Assembly: GCA_028687395.1 (NCBI GenBank)
Contig: JAQUAE010000013.1
Span: 1-13,342 of the forward strand
DNA from: Anaerolineales bacterium
GTDB lineage: Bacteria; Chloroflexota; Anaerolineae; Anaerolineales; UBA4823
Direction: 5' to 3'
DNA: 13,342 nucleotides
The first letter of the stretch is position 1. Every line of letters begins with the position of its first letter. The notes below the pieces were generated by a model that searched no databases, had not been told where the DNA came from, and was given only the letters and a program-made list of their open reading frames with translations. This document shows, piece by piece, positions 1-7,164 of this stretch. The position numbers were made by a program, and so were the translations under genes.

Positions 1-117
1 CCGGATTTCTGAATACCTGTGGTCGCTGCAAGTCAGGGGGTTATTCACCCCTCACAAGTACGAGAAGCAGAGAGCATTGGACGAAGCCCGGCGAGCCTTC
101 GACGAGCATCGCCACTG

Positions 118-222
118 GCCGCAGGAGCCTTGGAGATTATTGGCGAAGCGGTAAAACGCCTACCTGAGGATGTGCGCCAAAGACATTCTGATTACGAGGG
201 TAAAAGCAGCTCAGATAAGTGA
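118..222 (+). pseudogene. HepT-like (DUF86, HEPN toxin) gene remnant
   Basis: The frame open from 19 to 222 ends with the residues ALEIIGEAVKRLPEDVRQRH, at about 127-186, followed by ten divergent residues and a TGA. This stretch closely matches the central 'EIIGEA-KRLP' helix of HepT/DUF86 proteins, the HEPN RNase toxins of MntA-HepT modules. Everything upstream in the same frame reads as nonsense. The downstream part, which should carry the RX4-6H catalytic motif of HepT, is missing. A second frame (2-151) is open and protein-like but is not recognisable as the partner nucleotidyltransferase. I read this as the decayed core of a HepT gene, possibly continuing left of the window. The match is from memory of the family and only about 20 residues long. 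Confidence 0.5.
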
Positions 223-230
223 GCTGGCGC

Positions 231-2663
231 TTACTTCCTCTCCACCTCGACCCACATCTGCTCCCCATTCGTACTGAGGTGAATCCAACCGTGCAGGTCG
301 GTGCGCAGCAGCGGCAGCCCGCGAAGCGCCTGCAGCGTCTCGGGGGAGGGCCGCCCATTCCGATCCCCTGCGGCAACGCTGATTAGTATCACCTGCGGGC
401 GCAGCTTCTCGATCCAGCTCGGCGGATTCAATAGCCCATCGCCCCCGCCGGCCAACAAGACGGCGGTTAGGGGCCCCAGGGAGGCATCCGCCTGGAGCTG
501 CTCAAGCAAGCCGGCATCCAGCCCGAGGGGGAGCAGGACGCGGAAATCTTTCCATTCGAGGAGGAAGGCGCCGCCGCTCTCGCCCGCCGCAATCAGGCGC
601 AAGGCCGCTCCATCTCCAAGGTCGAGCGCTTGCCCCGCCTGGGCAACCACCTGCGGCAAGCGCACCTCGGCCAGCGCCTCACGCACCAGGCGCCCGTTGT
701 AGCCTTCCAGCTCGGTCGCCGCAAGCCAGGCGTTTTGCGCCGGGTAACGCTCCAGCATACGGGGGAGAGCGGTGAGCTGGTCATCTTGATTGGAGGCGAT
801 TACCAGCCAGTCCAGGCGGCGCTGGAAGAGAGGCAGCCGCCGGCCGAGGGCATCAGAGAGGGCATTGGCGCTGGGTCCACCGCCGAGCAGCAGGTAACGC
901 CCGGAGGGCGTCTGCACCAGCACGGCCTCGCCCGAGCGCCCGGAGGCGCTCACCTCCAGCAGGTAGAGATGCAGCCTCCCGTCCGGGGCGGTCAGCACGG
1001 CTCGCCAAACCAGCAGGGTGCATACGCCGAGGGCGGTCAGCGCCACGCCCGGGCGCAAGGCAGCCAGCCGCCCGCTCGCTCGCGGCCAACCCAGGGTGAG
1101 CAGGAAAAGCACCAGGTAGAAGAGCACGACCACAACCAAGGACACGCTCCCCAACTGCATAGCCCCGCCGGGCCAGGCGGCGAACCACTCCACCCCGCGG
1201 ATGGTGAAATCCACGAAGGGCCACGCCAGGTAAGCGATCACCTGTCCTATGGGGAAGGCCACCCACCCCCCAAGCACCGCCAGACCGCCCATGACCATCA
1301 CCGCCGGCTGGGCAGGCAAGATGACCGGATTCGCCACCAGCGACACTATTGAAAGACGCTTGAAGTGATACACGATGACCGGCAGCGTGGTCAACTGCGC
1401 CGCCACGGTGAACAGAAAGTACGCCCCCACCCAGCCACCCAGGCGTTGCGCTCTCTCGCCGGGCAGGAAGCGCCCGGCGATGCCCACCACGAAATCGGTG
1501 AATGGCTGGGCGTACAGCACCAGGCCCAGGGTGGCGGCAAAGGAAAGCTGGAAGCCCACGTCCCACAGCAGGTGGGGGTTGAAGAACGCCATCACGGCGC
1601 CCACGAACGCCAGGCTGTTCAGCCCATTCTGGCGGCGCCCCACCTGGACGGCGATGAGCGCCAGGCCGCCCATGATGGCGGCGCGCACGACTGCTGCGTC
1701 CGCCCCCACCAGCAGGGTGTAGATCGCAATCGCCAGCAGGGAGAGCGCCGCCCCGCGCCAGCGATCGAACAGCCGGGTGAAGAGCCAGGAAAACAGGCCG
1801 GCAAGAACGGCGATATTGAAGCCGCTGATGGCGATGATGTGGGCAGTGCCGGTGTCGTTGAACGCCTGGCGCACCGGTTGAGGAATGCCGCTCTCCACGC
1901 CAAGCAGGATGCCGGCTAGCAACGCCGCTTCCGGGTCTGGGAACAGGCGATGCAGAAGGCGCAGCGAGCGGTCCTTGAAAGCGAAGATAGCCGCCTTGAG
2001 CGGATTGCCCTGCCCGCGTCGCAGCAGGCGCGCCTCTGCCTGAGGCATCAGGGTATGCACGCCGCTGCGCGCCAGGTAATCGCGGTAGGAGAAGTCCTCG
2101 AACTCGGGCGGGGTTTGCAGGCGTCCCTCGACTTGCAGGCGGTCGCCGTAGCGCCAGTCGCCTCCCGGGGGCAGGCGCGCCAGAACCAGCCCCTCGGCGG
2201 GCTGGAAGGCGCCCCCCTCCACGTCGGCAATGCGCTCGACGGCGATGCGCGCCTGGGTGTACAGGTCACGTTCCTCCGGCGGCTGGACGATTACCCCCTC
2301 CAGCAAGTAGGCCTGCGGGCGGTCGTTGTAGTAAGCAATGAAACGTGGGTCGTCCCAATCCGGCAGCGCCAGGCTGAAGCGCGCCGCGCCGGCGAGCAGG
2401 GCAAGGAGCAAAGCCCACCACGGCAAGGGCAGGCGCGACCTCAAGCTACGATACCACTGGCGCAGGCGATTGGCGCCTTGGGGCGACGGCTCGACGGTGG
2501 TTTCGTGCAGCGGGCGAGACCGCTTCCTCCTGAGCCACCAGACGAGAAGAAGGCCAGGCAAGGCAGCACCCAATGCAATCAGCCAGTCTCCCTTGGCGAG
2601 AGGCAGGCTGGCTGCCAGCAGGATGCCGCTGAGGAAAGCCAGTGAAAGCCAGAAGAGGGGCAT
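231..2663 (-). CDS. comEC: ComEC/Rec2 competence DNA-uptake channel
   Basis: An 810-residue integral membrane protein of normal ComEC length. It is the channel that carries single-stranded DNA across the cytoplasmic membrane during transformation. Hydrophobic segments lie at about 3-22, 26-43 and 81-98. An OB-fold-like DUF4131 region follows (about 118-208), then the polytopic Competence domain (about 240-540), which contains the hallmark GTAHIIAISGFN at 272-283. The C-terminal metallo-beta-lactamase-like domain (about 563-805) keeps its fold markers, such as RTDLHGWI near 787-794. The usual DVGQGD is replaced by EVSASGRSGEA, LIDTG by LLLGGG, and the metal-binding HxHxDH by VIASNQDDQL at 621-630. 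A nuclease or hydrolase activity of this domain is therefore unlikely, while the channel itself looks intact. The ATG at 2663 is the only plausible start, although its Shine-Dalgarno is weak. It is monocistronic, and no other com gene is nearby. Confidence 0.93.
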   Translation of the reverse strand: MPLFWLSLAFLSGILLAASLPLAKGDWLIALGAALPGLLLVWWLRRKRSRPLHETTVEPSPQGANRLRQWYRSLRSRLPLPWWALLLALLAGAARFSLALPDWDDPRFIAYYNDRPQAYLLEGVIVQPPEERDLYTQARIAVERIADVEGGAFQPAEGLVLARLPPGGDWRYGDRLQVEGRLQTPPEFEDFSYRDYLARSGVHTLMPQAEARLLRRGQGNPLKAAIFAFKDRSLRLLHRLFPDPEAALLAGILLGVESGIPQPVRQAFNDTGTAHIIAISGFNIAVLAGLFSWLFTRLFDRWRGAALSLLAIAIYTLLVGADAAVVRAAIMGGLALIAVQVGRRQNGLNSLAFVGAVMAFFNPHLLWDVGFQLSFAATLGLVLYAQPFTDFVVGIAGRFLPGERAQRLGGWVGAYFLFTVAAQLTTLPVIVYHFKRLSIVSLVANPVILPAQPAVMVMGGLAVLGGWVAFPIGQVIAYLAWPFVDFTIRGVEWFAAWPGGAMQLGSVSLVVVVLFYLVLFLLTLGWPRASGRLAALRPGVALTALGVCTLLVWRAVLTAPDGRLHLYLLEVSASGRSGEAVLVQTPSGRYLLLGGGPSANALSDALGRRLPLFQRRLDWLVIASNQDDQLTALPRMLERYPAQNAWLAATELEGYNGRLVREALAEVRLPQVVAQAGQALDLGDGAALRLIAAGESGGAFLLEWKDFRVLLPLGLDAGLLEQLQADASLGPLTAVLLAGGGDGLLNPPSWIEKLRPQVILISVAAGDRNGRPSPETLQALRGLPLLRTDLHGWIHLSTNGEQMWVEVERK

Positions 2664-2856
2664 GTACGGCGTTAGAGTTTCAGTTCACCTGGAGGGGCAA
2701 CAGCGTGGAATGTGGAGCAAGGCCCCGATAGACGCATTTTACCAGAGCCGCCCGGCGATACGCGATCTTGCGGGGCGGAAATAGTGCGCCATCCACAGGG
2801 AGAGCAATCGAGTGGCATCCAGGTCACAAGCCATATCCCATCGCTCCGAATATCTG

Positions 2857-2862
2857 TATAAT
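2857..2862 (+). promoter_or_regulatory. -10 box upstream of the VanZ-like gene
   Basis: A perfect TATAAT lies about 100 bases upstream of the ATG at 2961. No convincing -35 box is seen 16-18 bases upstream. The 8-mer TCCGAATA (2845-2852), the reverse complement of a motif repeated upstream of the VOC operon, ends four bases before it, where a -35/-10 spacer would be. The rest of the 2664-2960 gap, which separates divergent comEC and this gene, holds no other gene. Confidence 0.45.
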
Positions 2863-2960
2863 CATCCTATGGGTGGTGTCTTCACTTTCAGGGAGGGTGC
2901 ATCAGACAGGGCTTTGTCCGCACATATAGTGGAAGTGAATAAACGCAAAGAGGCAATCCC

Positions 2961-3368
2961 ATGCAAAGCATCTTTTCAGGACGCCGGGCAGTGATTGTAA
3001 GCATCGCGTTGCTCACGGCTGTACTCCACATCGTTGGCATCGGCAGGCACGTCCAGCGGGAGTTATTTAACCTCTACTACAGCTACTTTTCTGATCTGTT
3101 GCTTCCGTTTACGTTCTACTTTTTGTTTTGCCTGCCCACGCCAGAACTGGCCTTGCTCCGGCGTTGGGAAGTGAGATTGGCGCTGACGTTTTTGCTGCCT
3201 TCCATCGCCGAGACCAGCCAGTACTTCGGGATACCCGTTTTGGGGGAAACCTTCGACCCGCTGGACTACGTCATGTACGCCTGCGGAGCCTTGCTTGCCG
3301 CGCTTGTCGAGACCCAGGTATTCGCGCGCGTGTTTCGTTTTTGGAGGATTGCTGAGGCTGGAGGGTAG
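2961..3368 (+). CDS. Small VanZ-like membrane protein
   Basis: A 135-residue protein with four likely membrane segments (about 10-27, 44-61, 70-82 and 103-122). Its second half follows the VanZ-like pattern: E84-T-S-Q87, then a glycine and the acidic pair D99/D102 in TFDPLDYVMYACGALLAAL, at the end of one helix and the start of the next. VanZ-family proteins are membrane proteins; some confer low-level glycopeptide resistance and most have unknown roles. The start is supported by AAAGAGG at 2947-2953, eight bases ahead of the ATG. It is shorter than many VanZ proteins. It could equally belong to a related DUF with the same four-helix plan, so the family name is tentative. It stands alone, between divergent comEC and a separate promoter for the VOC operon. 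Confidence 0.7.
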   Translation: MQSIFSGRRAVIVSIALLTAVLHIVGIGRHVQRELFNLYYSYFSDLLLPFTFYFLFCLPTPELALLRRWEVRLALTFLLPSIAETSQYFGIPVLGETFDPLDYVMYACGALLAALVETQVFARVFRFWRIAEAGG

Positions 3369-3476
3369 CCTGGCTTTTACGCGATCATTACCAGCACGTA
3401 CTTCCCATTGATACTTTAACGCCAGACAAACCTGGCTGGAACGCCGCCTACCAGTTGTCAGCCCGTTCACAAAGGC

Positions 3477-3569
3477 TATTCGGAGGGGAAAATCCAACCG
3501 GTGTGATTGCTTAACCTTAGCCTAACCACAATTATTCGGACATTTATGGTATGATTTACACCTTCCGAA
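3477..3569 (+). promoter_or_regulatory. Extended -10 promoter with repeated TATTCGGA sites
   Basis: An extended -10 element TGGTATGAT lies at 3547-3555, about 90 bases ahead of the VOC gene. No good -35 is visible, as is common for extended -10 promoters. TATTCGGA occurs at 3477-3484 and 3533-3540. An inverted TCCGAA follows at 3564-3569, so the -10 box is framed by TTCGGA (3535-3540) and TCCGAA. The same 8-mer occurs inverted at 2845-2852 next to the upstream gene's -10. This arrangement suggests operator sites for one regulator, which is inferred. The remainder of the 3369-3647 gap holds no gene. Confidence 0.4.
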
Positions 3570-3647
3570 GGAATGCGCCTGGCGCACCACCAACCCGCAC
3601 ACTCGCTCTCATTACGATACTATCGATTACAGAAAGGATAGGCTCAA

Positions 3648-4007
3648 ATGCTCAATTTAAACACGCTCATGGTCGGCACCAGGCAGCCCAAAGTCCTGGC
3701 AGCTTTCTATGAAAAAGTCCTGGGGAAACCGGCGGAGATGGCCGATGAAAAGCATGGCTTTTGGGGCTGGCAGGCAGGGGCGGCGTATTTCGCCGTGCTG
3801 GACCATTCAGAAATGAGCGGCCCCGCCAAAGACCCCGGCCGCATCCTCTTCAATTTCGAGACGCCCCAAGTCAAAGAGGAGTACGAGCGCATCAAAGCCC
3901 TGGGCGCTACGGTCATCAAAGAGCCCTACGAAATGCAAGGCGGCTGGATTGCCACCCTGGCAGACCCGGACGGCAACTATTTCCAGCTGGTCACGCCCAT
4001 GGAATAA
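3648..4007 (+). CDS. VOC family (glyoxalase/dioxygenase superfamily) protein
   Basis: A 119-residue single-domain vicinal-oxygen-chelate protein. It opens with NTLMVGTRQPKVLAAFYEKVLG, the usual first beta-alpha unit of the fold. It ends with IATLADPDGNYFQLVTP, the classic C-terminal VOC signature. VOC proteins handle diverse substrates (glyoxalases, dioxygenases, antibiotic-resistance proteins), and the substrate cannot be read from the sequence. The start is supported by GAAAGGA about nine bases upstream. It is the first gene of a run with a RibD/DHFR-like reductase (62-base gap) and a PhnB-like VOC protein. Such runs are common in soil and Chloroflexota-type genomes, and their function is mostly untested. 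It probably acts in the cytosol, since no signal peptide is present. Confidence 0.88.
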   Translation: MLNLNTLMVGTRQPKVLAAFYEKVLGKPAEMADEKHGFWGWQAGAAYFAVLDHSEMSGPAKDPGRILFNFETPQVKEEYERIKALGATVIKEPYEMQGGWIATLADPDGNYFQLVTPME

Positions 4008-4069
4008 GCCGGTGTGGCGCGCGCCTGACAGCCGGCAATGAGCCCCATGACCTCTCGAGGAAAGACGGT

Positions 4070-4756
4070 ATGCGCAAACTGAGCGTCAATACTTTCACGA
4101 CCCTGGACGGCGTGATGCAGGCCCCCGGCGGGCCGCAGGAAGATCCCACCGGGGGATTCACCTGCGGCGGGTGGTCTGCCAATTACTGGGACGATATGAT
4201 GGGGCGGACCATGGACGAAGCCATGGCAAAGCCATTCGACCTTCTGCTGGGGAGGAAGACCTACGAAATCTTCGCGGCTCACTGGCCCTACGCCAAAGGA
4301 GAGCCCGGCGCAGACGTGCTCAACAATGCGAAAAAGTACGTCGCCTCGCGCACGCTGGAGTCCGTCGAATGGAAGAACTCCTTCCTGCTCAAAGGGGACG
4401 TGGTCCAGGCGGTCAAGAACCTGAAAGCGCAGGAGGGCCCTGAGCTGCAGGTGCACGGCAGCAGCAACCTGATCCAGACCCTGTTGCGGAACAACCTGGT
4501 CGACGAGTTCCGGGTTTGGATCTTCCCGGTCGTTATCGGGAAAGGCAAACGGCTGTTCGGCGAGGGGACCATTCCAGCCAGCCTCCAGCTCATCGAGACC
4601 CAGACCTCGAGCACGGGAGTCATCCTGGCAACCTACACGCCGGTTGGAGCGCTCGAAACCGGTTCTTTTGCCCTGGAGCATCCCTCCGCGGCGGAGCTCG
4701 CCAGGCGAGTACGGCTCAGCCAGGAAGGCTGGCATTTAGAGAGTAAAGGAAGCTAA
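4070..4756 (+). CDS. RibD C-terminal / dihydrofolate-reductase-like protein
   Basis: A 228-residue protein of the RibD C-terminal (DHFR-like) fold. It begins MRKLSVNTFTTLDGVMQAPGG, the typical start of these stand-alone reductases. It also carries DLLLGRKTYEIFAAHWP (57-73) and, at about 130-163, the NADPH-fold stretch with GSSNLIQTLL and FPVVIGKGKRLF. Family members are NAD(P)H-dependent reductases of uncertain substrate; this is not the housekeeping folate enzyme. The reading frame stays open upstream to 3761, but that part overlaps the VOC gene and is out of frame with it. The ATG at 4070 is chosen because it opens the family's N-terminus and has GAGGAAAG at 4057-4064. A tail of about 35 residues after the fold (193-228) is not recognised. 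It ends three bases before the next gene, so the two are surely co-transcribed. Confidence 0.87.
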   Translation: MRKLSVNTFTTLDGVMQAPGGPQEDPTGGFTCGGWSANYWDDMMGRTMDEAMAKPFDLLLGRKTYEIFAAHWPYAKGEPGADVLNNAKKYVASRTLESVEWKNSFLLKGDVVQAVKNLKAQEGPELQVHGSSNLIQTLLRNNLVDEFRVWIFPVVIGKGKRLFGEGTIPASLQLIETQTSSTGVILATYTPVGALETGSFALEHPSAAELARRVRLSQEGWHLESKGS

Positions 4757-4759
4757 ATC

Positions 4760-5641
4760 ATGCAGAAAATCACCCCACACCTGTGGTACGACAAAGACGC
4801 AGTGGAAGCAGCCGAGCTTTACGTGGCGACCTTCCCCAGCTCGAAAGTCAAGCACACCAGCGTGCTCCGCGACACCCCCTCCGGCGACGTGGACGTGGTG
4901 ACTTTCGAGCTGATGGGGCTGGAATTCCAGTCCATCAGCGCCGGGCCGCTCTTCAAGTTCAACCCCTCGATCTCCTTCCACGTCGCCTGCAAGACCAAAG
5001 AAGGCGTGGACGAAATCTGGGAGAAGCTCTCTCCCGGTGGGCAGGCGCTCATGGAGCTGGGCGCTTATCCTTTTAGCGAGCGGTTTGGCTGGCTGCAGGA
5101 CCGGTTTGGCCTCTCCTGGCAAATCATCTATACCGGGCTGGAGTCCACCGAGCAAATTACCCCGGTGATCATGTTCGTGGGCGATGTGTGCGGCAGGGCG
5201 GAGGAAGCGATCACTTTGTGGACGTCGCTCTTCCCCGGCTCGAAGGTCGATTCGGTGCAGCGGCACGGCAAGGGCGAGGAGCCGGATAAGGAGGGCACCA
5301 TCACCTACGCCTCCTTCTCGCTCTTCGGGCAGAAGTTCGGTGCGATGGACAGCGCCCATAACCACCAGTTCCAGTTCAACGAGGCGATATCCTTCATCGT
5401 GAACTGCGAGACGCAGGAGGAAATCGACCGCTACTGGGAGCAGCTCTCCGCGGCGCCCGAAGCGGAGCAATGCGGCTGGTTGAAGGACCGGTTTGGGGTT
5501 TCCTGGCAGGTGGTTCCCACCGGCATGGAAGCCATGCTGGCCGGCAAGGATCCAAAGAGAGTCGAGCGGGTGACGCAGGCTTTCCTGGCGATGAAGAAAA
5601 TCGATATCGCCGCGCTCAAGGTGGCTTACGAAGGGGGGTAA
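4760..5641 (+). CDS. PhnB-like tandem VOC protein (3-dmu-9_3-mt family)
   Basis: A 293-residue protein made of two copies of the PhnB-like VOC domain (about 1-126 and 130-255). The duplication is visible in the repeated block GWLQDRFGLSWQIIYTG (110-126) and GWLKDRFGVSWQVVPTG (239-255). Each repeat opens with a beta-alpha unit (HLWYDKDAVEAAELYVATFP; PVIMFVGDVCGRAEEAITLW). Databases often label this family '3-demethylubiquinone-9 3-methyltransferase', which is a misleading historical name; no methyltransferase motif is present. The substrate is unknown. AAAGGAAG (4745-4752) gives a good ribosome binding site, overlapping the end of the preceding gene. A short C-terminal helix (about 262-291) follows the second domain. 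It is the last gene of the three-gene run, and no terminator with a T-tract follows immediately. Confidence 0.9.
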   Translation: MQKITPHLWYDKDAVEAAELYVATFPSSKVKHTSVLRDTPSGDVDVVTFELMGLEFQSISAGPLFKFNPSISFHVACKTKEGVDEIWEKLSPGGQALMELGAYPFSERFGWLQDRFGLSWQIIYTGLESTEQITPVIMFVGDVCGRAEEAITLWTSLFPGSKVDSVQRHGKGEEPDKEGTITYASFSLFGQKFGAMDSAHNHQFQFNEAISFIVNCETQEEIDRYWEQLSAAPEAEQCGWLKDRFGVSWQVVPTGMEAMLAGKDPKRVERVTQAFLAMKKIDIAALKVAYEGG

Positions 5642-5745
5642 GAGACACCTCGCCGGGTCAATTTACCAGCCCGCCTCTTGGGTTAGAGCTCACAAATCGG
5701 CTAAGATTGAAGGCGGCTGGCAGTATCGTTGATCGACTGGCGCAA

Positions 5746-5937
5746 CGGCTGGGGCGTGTGGCACAGGCAAGCCAGCCGAAGACAGAAGTGGGGCGTGAGC
5801 AGCGCGGGCGACTGGGCTTCCCTTACGGGTAAACCCCGTGGAAGGTGGGGCAAACCCGAGAATAACCAAAGTCGCCCGCGGTGGCGCAGCATGCTGATGA
5901 ACAAAACGGATCGGGAGGTTGACGCCACGGATTTTTG
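5746..5937 (+). ncRNA. Candidate structured RNA of unknown family
   Basis: No open frame in 5642-5940 looks like protein, but several strong stems follow one another. Stem A is CGGCTGG 5746-5752 with CCAGCCG 5772-5778. Stem B is an 11-bp perfect pair, CGCGGGCGACT 5803-5813 with AGTCGCCCGCG 5870-5880. It encloses a hairpin ACGGG/CCCGT (5825-5829/5835-5839). Stem C, GTGGCG 5881-5886 with CGCCAC 5923-5928, abuts stem B with no gap, as coaxially stacked RNA helices do. ATTTTTG follows at 5931-5937 and could end a transcript. The strand is assigned from that T-run only. I could not match it to RNase P RNA, tmRNA, 6S RNA, SRP RNA or a riboswitch that I know. Confidence 0.4.
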
Positions 5938-6209
5938 TCATAAGATTCATCCAAACGATACAAATATCTAAAAGTTATTGAAATACTTAGAAAGGAAGAA
6001 ACCCTGGGGAATGGCGGGATAAGTGTACCTCTCCAGAGGATGAAAACAGGCATATTACAATTCATGATTTCCATCTCAACTTATTTGCCAAGTAAGGCGC
6101 TCTTTACACATTGGAAACTGCCTTTTCCTTAGTTTCCTTCCATGGAGTGTCCTTAATATTTTTGGGACTAGTCACAGAATTTTTTCTAGCTAAACCGGTA
6201 TATGCCTTT
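5938..6209. other. AT-rich intergenic stretch at left edge of island
   Basis: The base composition switches abruptly from GC-rich to AT-rich at about 5935. Between here and the end of the 289-residue gene I see no credible coding region, no transposase remnant and no clear terminator for the minus-strand gene. I also found no direct repeat shared with the right edge of the island near 8135. Confidence 0.4.
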
Positions 6210-7079
6210 TTATACGAAGTCTAAATCATCCTTGAATATTAATTGCCAAGGTTGACCAAAACCCGGCATACCTTTTGGAGCAGCTCTAAAGCGTTGGCAA
6301 TTGGAAGGGTCCCGCATCTTCTCAGGTATCTCTACTAGAAATATTGGTGAACGGTTGGAAATCTGAAACCCATACGCAATGACGTTCTCAACAAAGAAGC
6401 ATATTCGGTTTGCGGATCGACGGGCATATTCATCAACCTGCAACTTCCCTAGCTCGGGGAACACAGCAGTAACTTTATCTGGAGGGCTGAACAGATATTG
6501 TACTCGTCCTAGTGTCCATCCTTTGTGTTCTCGGTCATTCCTCAGCTCCTGAAATTCATGTAGCCACGCTGTACGCACATTCCCTAAATAGTCAGCAAAT
6601 TCGTTACTCACATTTTCCCTAAAATCAGCTAATCCCTTCTCATAATTGTCTTGTCTTTGGTAAAGAAATCCTATATCCAGGTCATAAAGGCATCGAACAA
6701 TTTCCTGAAGCCTGTCTTTAAATGCGATTGAGCCGTGATCAAGTAGCTTACCAACCGCCTGGTTTAATTTGAAGTCTACAGTTCCATTGACTGTGAAGGC
6801 GTTTTGTTGGATTGTGACTATTTGCCCCTTGGCTAAGGATTCTGTATGGTTACTGATCGTTTCAATAATCTCAAACGCCGCATCTCTTGCTGCGTGTAGT
6901 GCCAAGAATAATGAAAAGTGGAACTTGTCAAACTGTTGACGAGAAATCTGTTTGTTGCGGGGGTCAATGTTTCCCAACTCTAATAGGTTGCGAATCTCAA
7001 GCATCCCGTGGAATAATCTGGCGACGAAAGGTGAGCGGGTACCCTCATTGGAGTATTTTAAGAAAGCGGCTGTGTTCAC
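6210..7079 (-). CDS. Unknown protein with a HEPN-type RNase motif
   Basis: A 289-residue, largely helical protein not recognised as a named family. Residues 180-185 read RNDREH, within QELRNDREHKG. This exactly fits the HEPN ribonuclease signature, R followed by a polar N/D/H, three residues and H (RX4-6H). A helical region precedes it (about 45-78 and 105-175), as in HEPN folds, where the motif sits late in the bundle. If real, the protein could cleave RNA as a toxin or abortive-infection effector. It uses a GTG start at 7079; an in-frame TAA at about 7095 rules out an upstream extension, and Met25 is the alternative start. No Shine-Dalgarno is evident. It lies 85 bases downstream of the broken gene on the same strand, inside the AT-rich island. 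The coding status is firm; the function is an inference from one motif. Confidence 0.72.
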   Translation of the reverse strand: MNTAAFLKYSNEGTRSPFVARLFHGMLEIRNLLELGNIDPRNKQISRQQFDKFHFSLFLALHAARDAAFEIIETISNHTESLAKGQIVTIQQNAFTVNGTVDFKLNQAVGKLLDHGSIAFKDRLQEIVRCLYDLDIGFLYQRQDNYEKGLADFRENVSNEFADYLGNVRTAWLHEFQELRNDREHKGWTLGRVQYLFSPPDKVTAVFPELGKLQVDEYARRSANRICFFVENVIAYGFQISNRSPIFLVEIPEKMRDPSNCQRFRAAPKGMPGFGQPWQLIFKDDLDFV

Positions 7080-7096
7080 CGATAAATAACTACTTT

Positions 7097-7124
7097 ATCA
7101 TAATAAGACCGTTCATCTAAACAA
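7097..7124 (-). promoter_or_regulatory. Possible promoter of the HEPN-motif gene
   Basis: On the minus strand, TATGAT (7102-7097) is preceded by a 16-base spacer and TTGTTT (7124-7119), a weak match to TTGACA. It would place transcription start a few bases ahead of the GTG at 7079. This could explain the missing Shine-Dalgarno through a very short leader. AT-rich DNA yields such matches by chance, hence the low confidence. Confidence 0.3.
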
Positions 7125-7136
7125 ACTTCTAAGTGG

Positions 7137-7153
7137 TTAATAATTAATTAGGC
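7137..7153. repeat. Left arm of imperfect inverted repeat flanking the broken gene
   Basis: TTAATAATTAATTAGGC here is mirrored at 8064-8076, whose reverse complement is TTAATAATTAGGC. They are the same sequence except for one extra ATTA unit. The two arms bracket the frameshifted gene, one just past its stop and one just ahead of its start. They could be operators, the termini of a small element, or a chance match in AT-rich DNA. Confidence 0.35.
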
Positions 7154-7164
7154 AATCCGAGCAT

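Noticed and set aside
2812..2994. Sixty-codon plus-strand frame ahead of the VanZ-like gene
   Set aside because: It includes the promoter region, overlaps the real gene's start in another frame and has no family-like sequence.
3761..4069. Amino-terminal extension of the RibD/DHFR-like protein
   Set aside because: It overlaps the VOC gene in another frame, reads as shadow sequence, and a clear family start with a Shine-Dalgarno occurs at 4070.
5700..5900. Resemblance of GGTAAACCCC and neighbouring bases to part of bacterial RNase P RNA
   Set aside because: The invariant GAGGAAAGTCC and ACAGAA elements and the overall size and helix order of RNase P RNA are absent; the match is a short common string.
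5690..5971. Open frames on both strands between the PhnB-like gene and the AT-rich island
   Set aside because: They are low-complexity Arg/Pro/Ser-rich translations without ribosome sites, and they coincide with the stem-forming region.
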